The notes beneath the pieces were generated by a model that saw only the letters and a list, made by a program, of their open reading frames with translations, was not told where the DNA came from and made no database searches. Positions 1 through 11,329 of a stretch of DNA of 64,000 nucleotides are shown one piece after another (the stretch's first letter is position 1; each line of letters begins with the position of its first letter). The position numbers and the translations under genes were made by a program. The stretch is taken from the NCBI RefSeq assembly GCF_029962835.1, contig NC_080588.1:16696001-16760000 (forward strand), given 5' to 3'. This DNA is from Magnolia sinica. Its lineage: Eukaryota > Streptophyta > Magnoliopsida > Magnoliales > Magnoliaceae.

Positions 1-268
1 ATGTAAATCCCAAGTATTTGTCACTCACACAACTCTTCCTCTGCAAGTTATTCAGCGATTCAGTGCTTTTCGGTCATACGGCATTACCTGGATTTCATGA
101 GTGCTATAGAGAATTCACCTATATTCTCATAGGAAGCGGCCTCCACCTCTACACCCATATAGGTGAATTCCATCAAGTATAGGCAACAACTATATACACC
201 ACCAAATATATGGATGTGGATTCATTAAGAGTTCTAAAAAACTCATCATTCTATGCTGTTGCTCGCAC
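1..268 (-). mobile_element. Copia element, 3' noncoding flank (part 1)
   Basis: This stretch and 4288-4428 become contiguous once the solo LTR at 269-4282 is removed. Read on the minus strand they form the noncoding tail that follows the copia pol stop at 4429. No coding potential is visible. The copia 3' LTR is not seen and would lie left of the window. The assignment rests on continuity and on the near-matching TSD of the solo LTR, not on a recognised sequence. Confidence 0.6.
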
Positions 269-1885
269 TGTCACGTCCCAAACTCGAAAACCGGGCTCAC
301 AAAATTCTCAATCACTGAACCCGATACCGACAACCTCCATAGTACCCCATTCTCGGCTCCCAACACCTATATACCAGGTTCCGATCCTGGGATAAAGAGG
401 ATTTTCAACATGAATTTGATTCATAATAAGCATAACTCACGAACAATAACCAAGACACCATCGCAAAATCCACTATGATAAAAAAAACTTTAAGATACAA
501 TGCATAAAAGAAAATACAATAACAAAATTGGAAGCTCCAGAAGTTCGTCGCACACTTCAATCTCAATGCTGTTGCGGCGTCCTAGCGTCACCTGCACGCA
601 ATGGTCATGCTGGAAAGCTTAGAGGGTGATGAGAATGTGTCGCAATATAAGCGTACTTAAAATGCAATAGCAGAGTAATGCGGAATATGATGGTGAATCC
701 ATGAATACTATCAGTCATATCAACGCTATGTGATGCAAGGCATAAATACTATCGATCATATCAAGGCCATGTGATGCAAGGCATGAATGATGTCTGTCAT
801 ACTAAGGTCATGCGATGCGAGATGCAACTCAAGCATACCAGTCCTCATCCGAATCCACATATCAATACAACTCATCACTAGAGCATCAAATATCAGTACA
901 GTTCTCACAATGAATAAACACTGGGGTCTAGTACACTCTACGCCAGCTTGTCGCCCCTATCCGAGTGCACAACTGGGTAAGTGGAAAAGACCTCACTATC
1001 TGACTGCCAATATCGGGCCCAGCTCGTCGATAGCTGACCCATTCCTCAAGTTGGTCAAACTCAACCTCAATATTGCCCCCTCACTCAGGCGGGTAAGGTC
1101 ACACCCCTTTCCAATGGACAACGACACAGTGGGAGATGCAACCTACTGGTTTATGGCCCTCGTGTGCTCATGTATTCACTCGGTCTCGACTTTGGAATCA
1201 TCCTCTGGTATTATCGGGTTTAGGAATTTTCATCCAGGGACATTTATGGCGCCCTGATGCTAGTAACAGTATTTTCGGTATCCAATCCGGCTCTCCACGA
1301 TGTGCCTGTGGAGGCCACGACCCTGATGTCGCTAGGGCGTATAGTAACCACATCACACAATGCAAGATGCATGAGTCATACAATCCAGTCATGCATCAAT
1401 CCTGCGCATACCGTGCACTCATGAGGGACAACACCGCCTATCAGGGAGTCCTATAAACAACTTGCTAGAAGGCATATGCAATGGTCAACCTTATTTCATC
1501 ACAAGCATGCAAATGATGCGTATGGTCATGTATCATGATGCTATGCTGTCACATACTCATAATAGGCATCGATAACCGGCATCGATAATTGGCCTATATG
1601 CAAGGCGGGGTCCATAGATGAACAACCAATCTAAACCATAATATAAAGATCGGCCCTCGGCCGTAGATATATCAAATCCGGTAGCACGGAGCCATCCGTC
1701 TACGGCGAGGATGGACCATGCAACATCCATGGGGCCCAATGATTTGGGTTAACCCACTAAGAGAATGATGAGAATGGACCTAACCAGGCCTCAGGGAAGG
1801 TCACAATGTGGACATTTAACCAACATTGCTCCTAAGGAGTGGCCCACATAGAGCCACACGTATAGTGGGCCCATGGCCTCATATA

Positions 1886-2290
1886 AGGGCCTAATATACA
1901 TCACCATGGGCCTCACTCATGGGTCTAATACACATCACGATGGGCCTTACTCATGGGCCACATATGCATAACATTGGGCCTCGTATTCATCACATCGGGC
2001 CTCATCATATGAGCCTCATATACATCAAATGGGTCGCAATACATGGGTCTCATATACATCAAATGGGTCGCAATACATGGGCCTCATATACATCAAATGG
2101 GCCACAATACATGGACCTCATATACATCAAATGGGCCGCAATACATGGACCTCACATACATTAAATGGGTCGCAATACATGGGCCTCATATACATTAAAT
2201 GGGCCACGTCCCATAGGCTCCGAATACATCGCAATGGGCCACAACCAATGGGCCTCAAACACATCACAATGGGCCTCTCTTATGAGCCCA
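1886..2290. repeat. 34-bp minisatellite within the solo LTR
   Basis: Tandem units of about 34 bp alternate the motifs CATGGGCCTCATATACATCA and AATGGGCCGCAATA. The best copies are at 2030-2200 and degenerate copies extend either side. Related arrays occupy the same LTR position at 20281-20381 with 49708-49900 (element E), and in reverse orientation at 30120-30800 and 35880-36530 (element D). The open frames across it are periodic readings of the repeat, not genes. Confidence 0.85.
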
Positions 2291-2306
2291 ATATACATTA
2301 CATCAA

Positions 2307-2790
2307 GGTGGGACCCATACACTTTTTATTTTATTATATCTACACCATACATCTATTTTTAGAGATCATTTAGAGCATTAGTCAAAAATATGAATCATAT
2401 CAAAAGATCATCTGGACCATACCACAAATAACAGCAGAAATGTTGATTGAAAGATCATCTAAACCATACCACAAATAATAGTCGTGATAATGATTTCCGC
2501 CATTAAACAATTCATCGGGCCAAGGCCCGCCATCACATTTATTTCCATCTAATCTATTCATACGGTCACAAGGACCTGAATTAAGTGGAAAAAGAAATTT
2601 CATATTGATCCAAAACTTCTAGGATACCAAAAAGGGTTTTAATGGTAACTGTTCAATCCTCCACTATTTTCTGCAGTGTGGTCCACCTGATATACGGATC
2701 TGCCTCATTTTTAGTCTCAAGCCTTAAGACAAACTCACCATTTGGATGGACAGTTTAGATGTAACACATACATCTGCGGTGGGTCCCACC
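2307..2790. repeat. Foldback (MITE-like) unit absorbed in the LTR
   Basis: The left end (GGTGGGACCCATACAC, then an 'ACACCATACATCTATTTT..AGAGATCATTT' tract) is matched in inverted orientation by the right end (TCACCATTTGGATGGACAGT ... TGCGGTGGGTCCCACC). The inner body matches the units at 10635-11072 and 63573-64000. This implies that an ancestral LTR captured a foldback element. Confidence 0.7.
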
Positions 2791-3453
2791 GTCTAGCCAT
2801 TTAGACGGTGTGGATTAGACCCATACATCAGCGGTGGGTCCCATAGAACTTGTTGTCTTCACGGCAGTAGCCAAGTGCTGCTGGTGTGGCCTGCTGGCCC
2901 ACCGTCCAGATGGACAGTTGGGATATAACGTATACCTCATGTCAGACCCACAAATGGACGGTTGGCATGGATGAAACCCATACATTTGGTGGGTCCCATG
3001 GAACTTGCTGACGTCACTACCTCAGCTATACAGCTGGTGTGGGTACTCCAGCCAATCCGTCCAGTAGGTGGGTCCCACATGGGGCCCACCATACATATAT
3101 ATATATAATTATTTAATTGTTATTATTATTATTATATCTTTTTTTAAAGGGACCAGCGTCCAGAAGGTTGGACGTCCGTCCAACGGACAGTCAAGATTAC
3201 ATACATCAAGGTACAGCCCCACATGGCACCGTTCTGACGGACGGTGCTAATGTACAATATATGTATTAACGGTGGGTCCACATGTGTGGCCCACCAACGG
3301 CTTTGAATAAAGCTGATCTTTGTGTTTATCCTTCATCAAGGCCTGTCCGTTTGGACAGGCAGCAGGGTGGGCCCCACAAGTGGACCATGGTGTGGTCCAC
3401 TAAATGGACAGCATGGATAAAACATATAAATCATCGGGTGGGCCATCAATAAT

Positions 3454-3909
3454 GAAAGAGAGAGATAGAGAGAGAGAAAGAAAGAAAGAAATGGTGTGAT
3501 GGAGGGACCTCGCCACTATGGGCCCCTCCAATACATACATCAATACATACATCAAGATGGGTCCCAAATGGGATCTATACCATCAATCAGTAGGCCCCAC
3601 TTGGTCCATCACAAAAATTGAAATCTAATCTTACAAAACACCCACCTATTGCCTTCTTCTTTAGCTCATTGGACTCCTTGGCTCCTAAACTAACTCTTTA
3701 AGGGTGGATGATGAAGTTTGAAGGGTTGGATGGTGAGATGAGGGGGTATGAAAGTGGGCCACACCTAGCTTCTCCTTGGGAGGCTTGGACGATTGGTCTC
3801 TTGGTTGCTTGGGAGTGAAGAGAGAAAATGAGAGAGAGAGAGAGAGAGAAGTGATGGGATGAAAAGGTGATGGGTGTAAGGAAGGGATAGGTGGAGAGAG
3901 AGAGAGAGT
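3454..3909. repeat. GA-rich microsatellites in the solo LTR
   Basis: (GA)n and GAAA tracts lie at 3454-3491, 3831-3850 and 3894-3909. They correspond to CT tracts near the start of the D LTRs (28075-28125 and 33893-33930), so they are inherited LTR sequence. Confidence 0.8.
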
Positions 3910-4428
3910 TGACTTTGGGAATGGGAGAGAGATGGGTAGGGTATGGGTTGCTTGTACTTGTGATAGGATGTGTACTTAATTAATTGATGTGATGGGTTGT
4001 AGAGATCATCTTGGAATTTACAACGCACGGTGCTTTCTTCGAAATAAATGCAGGCCCACAACTCCTGGCCTGGGTATCGCATTGGCGCACGAAACGTAAC
4101 TTTGGAACCGCGGCGACGGCGCGGTTGCTAGGATACAAGTCTCGGGTCGAGCCGACTCTGATATACGGGATGTGACTTAGGGTCGCGCACAAATGGTATC
4201 TACGTATCGCAGATCGCCGAAATTCGACCAAGAGGACCGCGGAAGCCTAGAGAACGGTATGCTCTAGGATACGGGCCTTACACGCATTGTACACCATAGA
4301 AATGACTCATGTATCTTAGTGCAATCGTCTACCTCGTGTCTTGTTGTTTACCCATTGAACTTATCTCATGGGATCTCCACTTGTATAGGTTGAGTTGCCG
4401 ACATAAGCAGCTCATATATTAAGCTTAG

Positions 4429-5090
4429 TCACATTCCCTTTGATGTATCATTGACTAATCTTTTAGATAGTCCTTTGGTCAGGGGATCTGTAAGATTCTT
4501 TTCTAACATCACAAAGTCAATAGATATGACTCCATCACGCAACATGTGTTTCATTATATTGTGTCTGAGTCTAATATGTTTGCTCTTTCCATTATATATT
4601 TTACTCTTTACTTTTACAATTGCTGCTTAACAATCACAATGAATAGACACGGCCGATACAGGCTTTGGCCACAATAGTATATCAGCTAAAAGATTCTTAA
4701 GCCACTCATCCTCTGATCTAGCCTTTTCTAAGGCAATAAACTCAGATTCAATAGTTGACCGAGTAATACATGTCTGCTTAGTAAACTTTCAAGAGAATGC
4801 TCCTTCACCCAAAGTGAAGACATATCCACTAGTGGATTTTGTCTCATCTGAATCAGTGATCCGGTCAGCATCAATATATCCTTCTAATATAGGATAACTA
4901 TTATAATGTAAACCATAAGTCATACTACATTTTAGGTATCTCAAAATCCTAGATAAGGTATTCCAATGCTCTTTTCTAGGGTTATGTGTATATCTACTTA
5001 ACCTTCCTACTGCAGAAGATATGCCTGGTCTAGTGCAGTTTGTTAGATACATGAGGCTACTAATTATTCTGCAATACTCCAATTAAGACA
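4429..5090 (-). pseudogene. Copia RNase H domain (broken)
   Basis: Read on the minus strand, the region holds the copia RNase H signature: TRPGISSAVGRLSRY, a HWNTLSRILRYLK segment and DETKSTSGYVFTLG, and later a KHIRLRHNIMKHMLRDG stretch ending in KGM and a stop at 4431-4429. In an active element this domain removes the RNA template during reverse transcription. At least one frame change is needed, because the open frame stops near 4789 while homology continues downstream. It directly follows the reverse transcriptase segment. Confidence 0.85.
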
Positions 5091-5189
5091 TGTTATTTCC
5101 TATACTCTTCATTAGAGTCACACTGTAATCATAAAGTGTACTGATAGGTAAACAGTTAAAATGGTTAAACTTTCTTAGTAACTTCTCAA

Positions 5190-5840
5190 TGTAATGAGAT
5201 TATGATAATACAATAACACCATCTTTCCTAGTTACTTCAATACCCAAGATTACACTAGCCTCTCCTAAGTCTTTCATGTCAAATTTAGATGACAAGAATT
5301 TCTTAGTCGTAATAACTAATTTAATATTAGTTCCAAAAATAAGCATGTCATCAACATAAAGGCATATAATAACACAATCATTTTCAGAAATTTTACTATA
5401 TACACATTTATTCGCATCATTTATATGATAACCATTTGATTTCAAAATACCATCAAATTTTTCATGTCATTATTTAATAGCCTATTTTAGATCATATAGT
5501 GATTTAATTAGTCTACATAATTTATTTTCTTTACCTGATATCTTATAACCCTTAGGTTGTTCTATATATATTTTTTCTTCTAAATTCCCATTAAGAAAAG
5601 CCGTCTTAACGTCCATCTGGTGTACCACCAGTTTATATATGGAAGTCATCACTATTAAGACCCTAATAGCTGTAATACTAGTTACAGGGGAATATATATC
5701 AAAATAATCTATTCTTTCTTTTTTGTTTAAAGACTTTTGCTACTAACCTAGCCTTAAACTTATCAATAGTCTCATCTGATTTTAGTTTCTTTCTAAACAC
5801 TCATGGACAACCTACTGGTTTGTATCCAGATGGTAGGTCT
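5190..5840 (-). pseudogene. Copia reverse transcriptase (broken)
   Basis: The minus strand encodes the catalytic YVDDML motif (near 5341-5360) followed by KFDMKDLGEASVILGIEV, the hallmark of Ty1/copia reverse transcriptases. Upstream (5560-5840) a DVKTAFLNG-like segment is recognisable in shifted frames. The fold would copy element RNA into DNA in cytoplasmic particles. Several stops and frame changes interrupt it, so no functional enzyme can be made from this copy. Confidence 0.85.
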
Positions 5841-6269
5841 ATAATTTTTCAAATATTATTAGATATAATAGATTACAACTCATCATTTATTGCTTTTTTC
5901 CAAAATGTTACATCTGAAGAGTTAATTGCTTCCGTATAAGTTGTTGAATCATTTTCTACTAAGAATGTGAAAAAACCATATCATAGGTTAGTTTCTCTTC
6001 TAACCCTAGTATTTTTTCTTGTTGTATCTCTCCTATTACTTTTTCGTAAATACTTTTACTAGTAAACGCGATATCTAATTCATTAACTTCTTCTATTCCT
6101 ATAGATTTAGATTTCATAGGGAATATGTTCTTAAAGAACTCTCCATCCATAACTTCTATAATTGTATTAGGATCTAGAATATTATCTTTAGACTTTAAAA
6201 CTAGAAACCTGTAGGTTGCACTATTTTATGCGTACCCTATAAATACACAGTCAGTCATTTTAGGGCTTA

Positions 6270-6830
6270 ACTTTCATTTCTTAGTTTCAGGCAATCTTAC
6301 TTTAGTAAGACACACCCACACTTTAACATATTTATAACTAAGAACATGATTCTTCCATAGTTCGTAAAGTGTTTGTTCAGAAGACTTGGAATGAATCTTA
6401 TTTAAGATATAACAAGCAAACAGAATTGCTTCTCCCCACATATTTGAGGGTAAGCCTGAACTATTTAACATAACGTTCATCATCTCCTTAAGAGTTCTAT
6501 TCTTATATTCTGTTATTCCATTTTATTCGGGTGTATAAGGAGCTGTAGTTTCGTGAACTATTTTACTCTTTTCACATAATTCTCTAAATTGAAAAGATTC
6601 ATACTCACCTCATGTATCCGTTCTAAGTCTTTTGATTTTTATATTTAAATGATTTTCAACTTCAATATTGTACTTTAAAAAAACATGTAAAGCTTCATTT
6701 TTGTTCCTTAACAGATAGACTCTAGTGAACCTATAGTAGTCATATACAAAATTTATGTAATATCTTTTTTCACCTCTAGACATGTGATTTCTAAAATCGC
6801 CTAAGTCACTGTGTATCAACTCTAATAGAA
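6270..6830 (-). pseudogene. Copia integrase core (broken)
   Basis: Two minus-strand frames (6819-6610 and 6483-6274) carry integrase core sequence: IHSDLGDF, YYINFVYDYYRFTRVYLL and, downstream, LPSNMWGEAILFACYILNK. These match the copia integrase catalytic core and its 'W.EA...A.YILN' tail. The segment between them (6490-6610) holds the 'FKNG..E' type region in a broken frame. It sits between GAG-pre-integrase and reverse transcriptase, as in Ty1/copia. The open frame at 6150-5959 belongs to the linker before reverse transcriptase. Confidence 0.85.
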
Positions 6831-6846
6831 CAAACGATCATTTTAT

Positions 6847-7263
6847 TCATTTAAAGAGTATTCCAATGAATTTTGATTTTACACATGTTTCACATTTATC
6901 GAATTCTTCATTAGATATATCAGGTAATAAACTTAATTTTTTCATTTTCTTCAAAGATATTACATTCACATGACCTAATCTACTATGCCATAGATAAAAA
7001 AGTTCAATGATATAAACAGAATTAGATGTCTTTTTATTATCATCATTGGATACATTTACAATAAATAGACCATCACTATAGTATCCATTCCCAACAAAAG
7101 TTTCATTCTTAGTCATTACAAGCTTATCTAAATCAAATACTAATTTAACACCAGCCTTATTAAGGAGCGAACCAGAGACCAAATTTCTTCTAATGTCAGG
7201 CACATGTACGACATCATTCAACATTAGAGTCTTCCAAAAGTGAGTTTCAGAAGTACTTTCCAT
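6847..7263 (-). pseudogene. Copia GAG-pre-integrase domain
   Basis: A 138-residue minus-strand frame contains DVVHVPDIRRNLVSGSLLN and LWHSRLGHVN, followed by CETCVKSKF. This is the GAG-pre-integrase region with its His/Cys zinc-binding residues. It is among the best-preserved parts of the element. It continues upstream into the protease and downstream into the integrase core, with frame changes at both ends. Confidence 0.88.
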
Positions 7264-7430
7264 TTTCCTACAACTGGAGATGTTCTAGCATTACCCATGA
7301 ACACATGTTCATCATCTCCTAATACTTAATAGAAGGTAAACATGCTACAATCCCTGCACACATGCCGAGTTGTACCAGTGTCTAGTACCCACTCCAAGTT
7401 ATTTATAAGAAAAACTTCTGACACCACAGC
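7264..7430 (-). pseudogene. Copia aspartic protease fragment
   Basis: On the minus strand the active-site block EWVLDTGTTRHVC is readable, with the LDTG codons at 7385-7374, followed by DDEHVFMGNARTSPVVGKW. The catalytic Asp is retained, but a stop lies between the two blocks. In an intact element this domain cleaves the polyprotein. Confidence 0.8.
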
Positions 7431-7499
7431 TACTACCATGTCAGACTCATTGTATGTTTCTGTAAGATTAGTCTGTAGTTTATCTTTGTTTTTCTTAAG

Positions 7500-8297
7500 C
7501 CTGTAGGTTTTAATGTGATGCCCAGGCTTTCTACAGTTATAGCAATTTTCTTTTTTCTTGAATTAATTGTTTGTATTCTTCTTTTTAAACCTGCATTCTT
7601 TGGCATAATGTTCAGGTTTGCCACAGTTAAGACATTTACCTTTTTTTTCTTATTGTTTTCCCGACTTGATTCCACAAGATTCTCTTTTGAATCTATCTCA
7701 TTTCTATTTTCTTTTTGGTCCATGTTTCTATTGGCCTCCTCTATTTGTATGTGTACGATAGCAGTTTCTAATGAAACACCGTCTTTTTATTTTTCATTTG
7801 ATTCATATATTTTTTATATGAGGGTGGTAACTTTTCTATTAGTGCTCCTGATCAAAACGCTTCATCTAACTTAATTCCTCCTGACAATAGTTCATGAACT
7901 AGATTTTGAAAATCATGAATCTGATTTGTGATAAGTTTATTATCTGTCATTTCATAGTGAAGGAAATTAGCGATTGCATGTTTCTTAGCGCCTGCATCTT
8001 CCAAAATGTACTTCTTTTCCAAAGCAGTTCATATGCCTTTAGTAAACTCGTAAGGAGCATACACATCATATAGTTCATTGGACAAAGAGTTCAGAATATA
8101 ATTTTTACAATTATTTCCATCTGCTACTTCAGTTTGATTTGCTAGATCTATAGTAAATTATTCAGACAGAATGTATGAAACTTTAAGGGTGATTAGTGCG
8201 AATATAAGTTTCTATTTCCACCATTTAAAGCATTGTCTAATGAACGGTTCGATTTTGGCTAACTCGGCAGAAGCATTTACTATTATGGTAGCCATAG
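7500..8297 (-). pseudogene. Copia gag with zinc knuckles (broken)
   Basis: The reading begins at an ATG at 8297 (MATIIVNASAELAKIEPF) and runs through a gag body with FLHYEMTDNKLITNQIHDFQ and LPPSYKKYM. Six or more stops interrupt it. Two CCHC knuckles follow: one intact (CLNCGKPEHYAKEC, near 7610-7650) and one with the last Cys changed to Tyr (CYNCRKPGHHIKTY, near 7510-7550). Gag would form the particle that packages element RNA. The order gag-knuckle-protease confirms the minus orientation. Confidence 0.82.
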
Positions 8298-9150
8298 TGT
8301 ATTTAATTCAACAAATTTGATTTCAAGATTGTTGGAATATTTAGTTGAATTAAATAGACTATTAAAAAATCGAGAACCAAAAAGAAAATAAAATTTGAGA
8401 AAGATGACTTACTGAATTGAGTCAAGGCGTGACGTGACTCGCCCGGCTTAAAATCGAATTTGCTCCCCTTGGACAACGTCCCAATTGCAACAAGTTTCCA
8501 GAGCAATCGACTTTCAAGAAACAACGACTATGACCCGGTCCTAACGGTGCACTTACTATATGCGGGCTCGAACCACTTGCAGTTTAAGCCGAAAGTGTTG
8601 AGTTGACTCAGCAATAAACTTAACAAAGGTTCTTAAACCAGAAGAATAGAGAGAGTTTTTAGAAGAGGAGAATAAAATTATTTTTTCGTACTTTGAAACT
8701 GGAACAGAAGTCCTTTTATAGACTTCGAAGTGGTGCATTAAGAACCCTTTAAAGAGGGTTAGGTCCGTTGGGTTTAAACCCAAAAAGTGTTGGTGCGACC
8801 AACCGAACAGTCACATGTCTCTGGTTTAAAATGAAAAGACGCAAATATGAGTACAGTCTCACAAATAAAGTCCTGCGAGTACTCATACACACACACCCAC
8901 GCGAGTACACCCGCGCGTGCTTGTCCCGTCCCGCACGCGCACATGGACTCAGCTCGGCTCGCCGCACGCGCGAGTGTGGTCAATGACAAAGATTAGAGCT
9001 ATTGGCATAGCCCCCTCTCTCCCTTTACATGCCTCCTGAATATGGCTCATGCCCCAAGGTAAAAGCCTATCTTATATACACGATATTTTTCTTTGTTAAA
9101 TCCGATGTGGGACAAAACCCACAACTCAAAATCAACAAAAATTTTAAAAT
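8298..9150 (-). promoter_or_regulatory. Copia leader and probable 5' LTR
   Basis: Upstream of the gag ATG on the minus strand is a long leader. A TATAAAAGGA box (plus-strand 8711-8720) is followed by an AT- and CT-rich leader, consistent with an LTR promoter. A second TATA-like block (TATATAAG) lies near 9070, close to a TGTCCCACATCGG motif often found at the start of copia LTRs. No initiator-tRNA primer site is visible next to gag, so the LTR inner end could not be fixed. The 8885-8965 part is unusually rich in CACAC and GCGCG. Confidence 0.5.
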
Positions 9151-10137
9151 TTTGATTTTCATATTAATTTTGAAACAAAATACAACAAGGCTTTGGTATG
9201 CCCCGCACTATACACATATGGACGACTAAATTTCAAGCCAAATAGAATTGCATCTCTATTGGCCCATGTGGTTTGGTCCTTTTGAATTGTGGATCAAGTT
9301 GGTTTTTAGCCTGGGAGCCAAACATGAGGAGAGAACCTAATAGACTGAGTGGGATTTTACAAATGCAACATAGTGGACCTCCACACCAGTGCTTTTAGGT
9401 GTTGCAAGCAATTACATATGTGGGATATAAGTAATTCAAGCAAAATCATCGAAATTTGGGTAGCAATTTAGATTGGTAGAAATTTAGGGCTCCTTCGAGA
9501 GCTTCATATTTGGAATTAAATGACATATAATTGCTAGTGGGTCTTGCACAAAACTAGTGTTTTGCGTTTCATCCCAACTATTTCTTGTCATGTGTCCTAT
9601 CATAATTTTGGATGAGGATGATTTTGGGTTGAATGGTTAAAAATGGATGTGTGGATCTCACTAAAGTTTCACCTATATGGTTATGAGTTTCCTAAAGTAA
9701 CCTGGATGGGTACCTAGTTAGAGCCCATTTATTTTACCTAGTCCAAGCCTATTTAATTTGTTCATAAGGAGTTAATATAAGAAAATGAGTAATGATTACA
9801 AATTACTTCACCGATCTTGTTACAAAGAGGATATTTTAACTACAATAATTAAAATTTTATGGCGGTTGATTCATTCACACTAAAATTGTACCGATGTCAA
9901 TTTTATGCCACCTCAATGGAAAATTATCATCAAAATAAATTTATGCAACTGTTTGAATGAAAACTATTATAAGTAATTATATGAAAAAGTTGATTGATTA
10001 TAAAGTTTATTTAACTGATTATTCTTGTATTTGCTTTGATAGTTGTAAAGAAGTAATGATGAGTTAAAAGGATTCACCTGCCGTGAACAACCAACACCAC
10101 TTGGATGCAACCCAAAACTGGTGATGTCGGTGGGACC
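9151..10137. other. Unassigned AT-rich DNA
   Basis: I see no gene, terminal repeat or known transposon domain here. The sequence is AT-rich and non-periodic, apart from short GGGCCCAC-type words towards the right end. It lies between the copia 5' end and the first foldback unit and may be old host intergenic sequence. Confidence 0.5.
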
Positions 10138-10562
10138 CTAATGGTAGGGCCACCTGGAGGTATGCATTGTACATCCACACTGTCCATCTATTTGCCAATT
10201 TATATTTATAGCATGATCCTTAAAATAAATTAGATATAAATTTCATGTGAACTGCGCAGCAAGAAAAGTGGTAAGTGGTCATTGAAAACATTTTATAAGC
10301 TACAAAAGTTTTGGTTCAAGCTAATATTTATTCTTTCTTTTTATTTAGGACTGTGTTACTTTATCCACAAGTTAGGTGGTCAACAAACATTATGGTAGAC
10401 CCTAAGAAGTTTCTAACCTGGCATTAAAAGACCATGTCTTCCTATGTGGTCCACTTGTAATTTGTTGGTGCTTTATTTTTTGTACTATTCTTAAAATAAG
10501 TTCGAAAAACAGATGGACAACCCAATATACAATGCATAAATTTAGGTGGGCCCTATGGTTAG
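10138..10562. mobile_element. Foldback/MITE unit (family 2)
   Basis: The left end (CTAATGGTAGGGCCACCT, then TATGCATTGTACAT and TGTCCATCTATTT) is mirrored by the right end (AACAGATGGACAACC, then ATACAATGCATAAATTTAGG, TGGGCCCTATGGTTAG). The terminal inverted repeats are about 55 bp and imperfect. The interior is AT-rich and non-coding. Size and structure fit a non-autonomous DNA transposon whose superfamily I cannot name; no clear TSD was found. Confidence 0.65.
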
Positions 10563-10634
10563 AAGTGGATTAGCTAGGGCATGTGGCGTTAGATCTTTGA
10601 GCCCTAAAATGTACAAACGGTTGAAATGAGATCA

Positions 10635-11072
10635 AAGTTATGTGAGCCCCACGATAATGTATTTATTATATCCACACTATTCATCTATTTGGAGAGATCA
10701 TTTTAAAGCATGAGCCCAAAAGTGAGTCACATCCAAAGCTCAAGTGGACTACACCACAAATAGCGGTGGGACAATGATTCCCACCGTTAAAACATTTGTA
10801 GCTCACCGTAATGTTTATTTTTCATCCAAGCTATTGATAAGGTCACAAAAACCCAAATAAAGAGAAAAAAATAAATATCGAATTGATCCAAAACTTCTAT
10901 GACCCCATGAAGGTTTTAATGGTAGATGTTCAATCCCCCACTACTTTTTGCAATGTAGTCCACTTGATCGGTGGATCTGTTTTATTTTTGGGCTCAACCC
11001 TTACAACTATCTCACCAAATGGATAGACGGTTTGGATATAACACATACTTCATGGTGGAGCTCACAAAACTT
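10635..11072. mobile_element. Foldback/MITE unit (family 1)
   Basis: Imperfect terminal inverted repeats of about 70-80 bp are visible. The left arm reads AAGTTATGTGAGCCCCAC ... TTGGAGAGATCATTTTAAAG and the right arm is its mirror (CTATCTCACCAAATGGATAG ... GGTGGAGCTCACAAAACTT). The body of about 280 bp is non-coding and matches the bodies at 2307-2790, 62540-62942 and 63573-64000. This is the clearest complete copy in the window. Confidence 0.78.
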
Positions 11073-11098
11073 ATGACATCAATACACCACCTAGGTCG

Positions 11099-11329
11099 AT
11101 GGTATGTGTTACGGATGCAAATTGCATCCTACCTCATCCGTCTCTAGCCACGGTTGGGCAATTCTGTTGGCAGACCTACCATGATGTGATGTATCTATTT
11201 ATCCATGTGGTTCATCCGTTCTCTTTAAGGTATGTGCACAAAAATAGGCAGATTCAAGGCTCAAGTGGACCACACCACAAATGACTCTTGCATTTAATGC
11301 TTTGTACATTTAATGCAACCTAAGCTTAT
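11099..11329. mobile_element. Foldback/MITE unit split by element B, left half
   Basis: The left arm (GGTATGTGTTACGGATGC ... CCGTCTCTAGCCACGG ... CTACCATGATGTGATGTATC) is mirrored at 56880-57065 (GGGTACACC, CGCAATCCGCGTCCG, GGCCAGAGACGG, CACGGTGGGCC). The inverted repeats are about 180 bp. The two halves are separated by element B. CTTAT occurs at the end of this half (11325-11329) and at the start of the other (56871-56875), so B inserted into this older element. Confidence 0.8.

Larger units (their letters stand above)
269..4282 (-). repeat. Solo LTR of the D/E chromovirus family
   Basis: The 4.0-kb block starts TGTCACGTCCCAAACTC and ends CGGGCCTTACA, which is the reverse complement of LTRs that start TGTAAGGCCCGTATCC and end GGGGTGACA (27659-33092, 33487-38876, and the split copy 18483-51730). 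It is flanked by CGCAC (264-268) and CGCAT (4283-4287), a 4/5 target duplication. No PBS, PPT or pol sequence adjoins either end. This is what unequal recombination between two LTRs leaves. All open frames inside are low-complexity readings of its repeats. Confidence 0.85.
4288..9150 (-). mobile_element. Ty1/copia retrotransposon, degenerate
   Basis: A minus-strand copia element with its domains in Ty1 order: gag (8297 to about 7735), zinc knuckles, protease, GAG-pre-integrase, integrase, reverse transcriptase and RNase H, ending at a TGA at 4429. The leader and probable 5' LTR lie right of 8297. Its 3' noncoding tail is split by the solo LTR and continues at 1-268 and off the window. Many in-frame stops and frameshifts make it inactive. 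The outer edge of the 5' LTR is uncertain; I place it near 9150, where the minus strand reads a TGTCCCACATCGG block. Confidence 0.85.

Noticed and set aside
1886..2290. CRISPR-like regular repeat array
   Set aside because: Units are contiguous 34-bp repeats without unique spacers, in a plant LTR; this is a minisatellite.
1919..2373. Open frames rich in M-G-L-I-H-I and H-I-H-Q-M
   Set aside because: They are periodic translations of the 34-bp array in several frames; no domain or start context.
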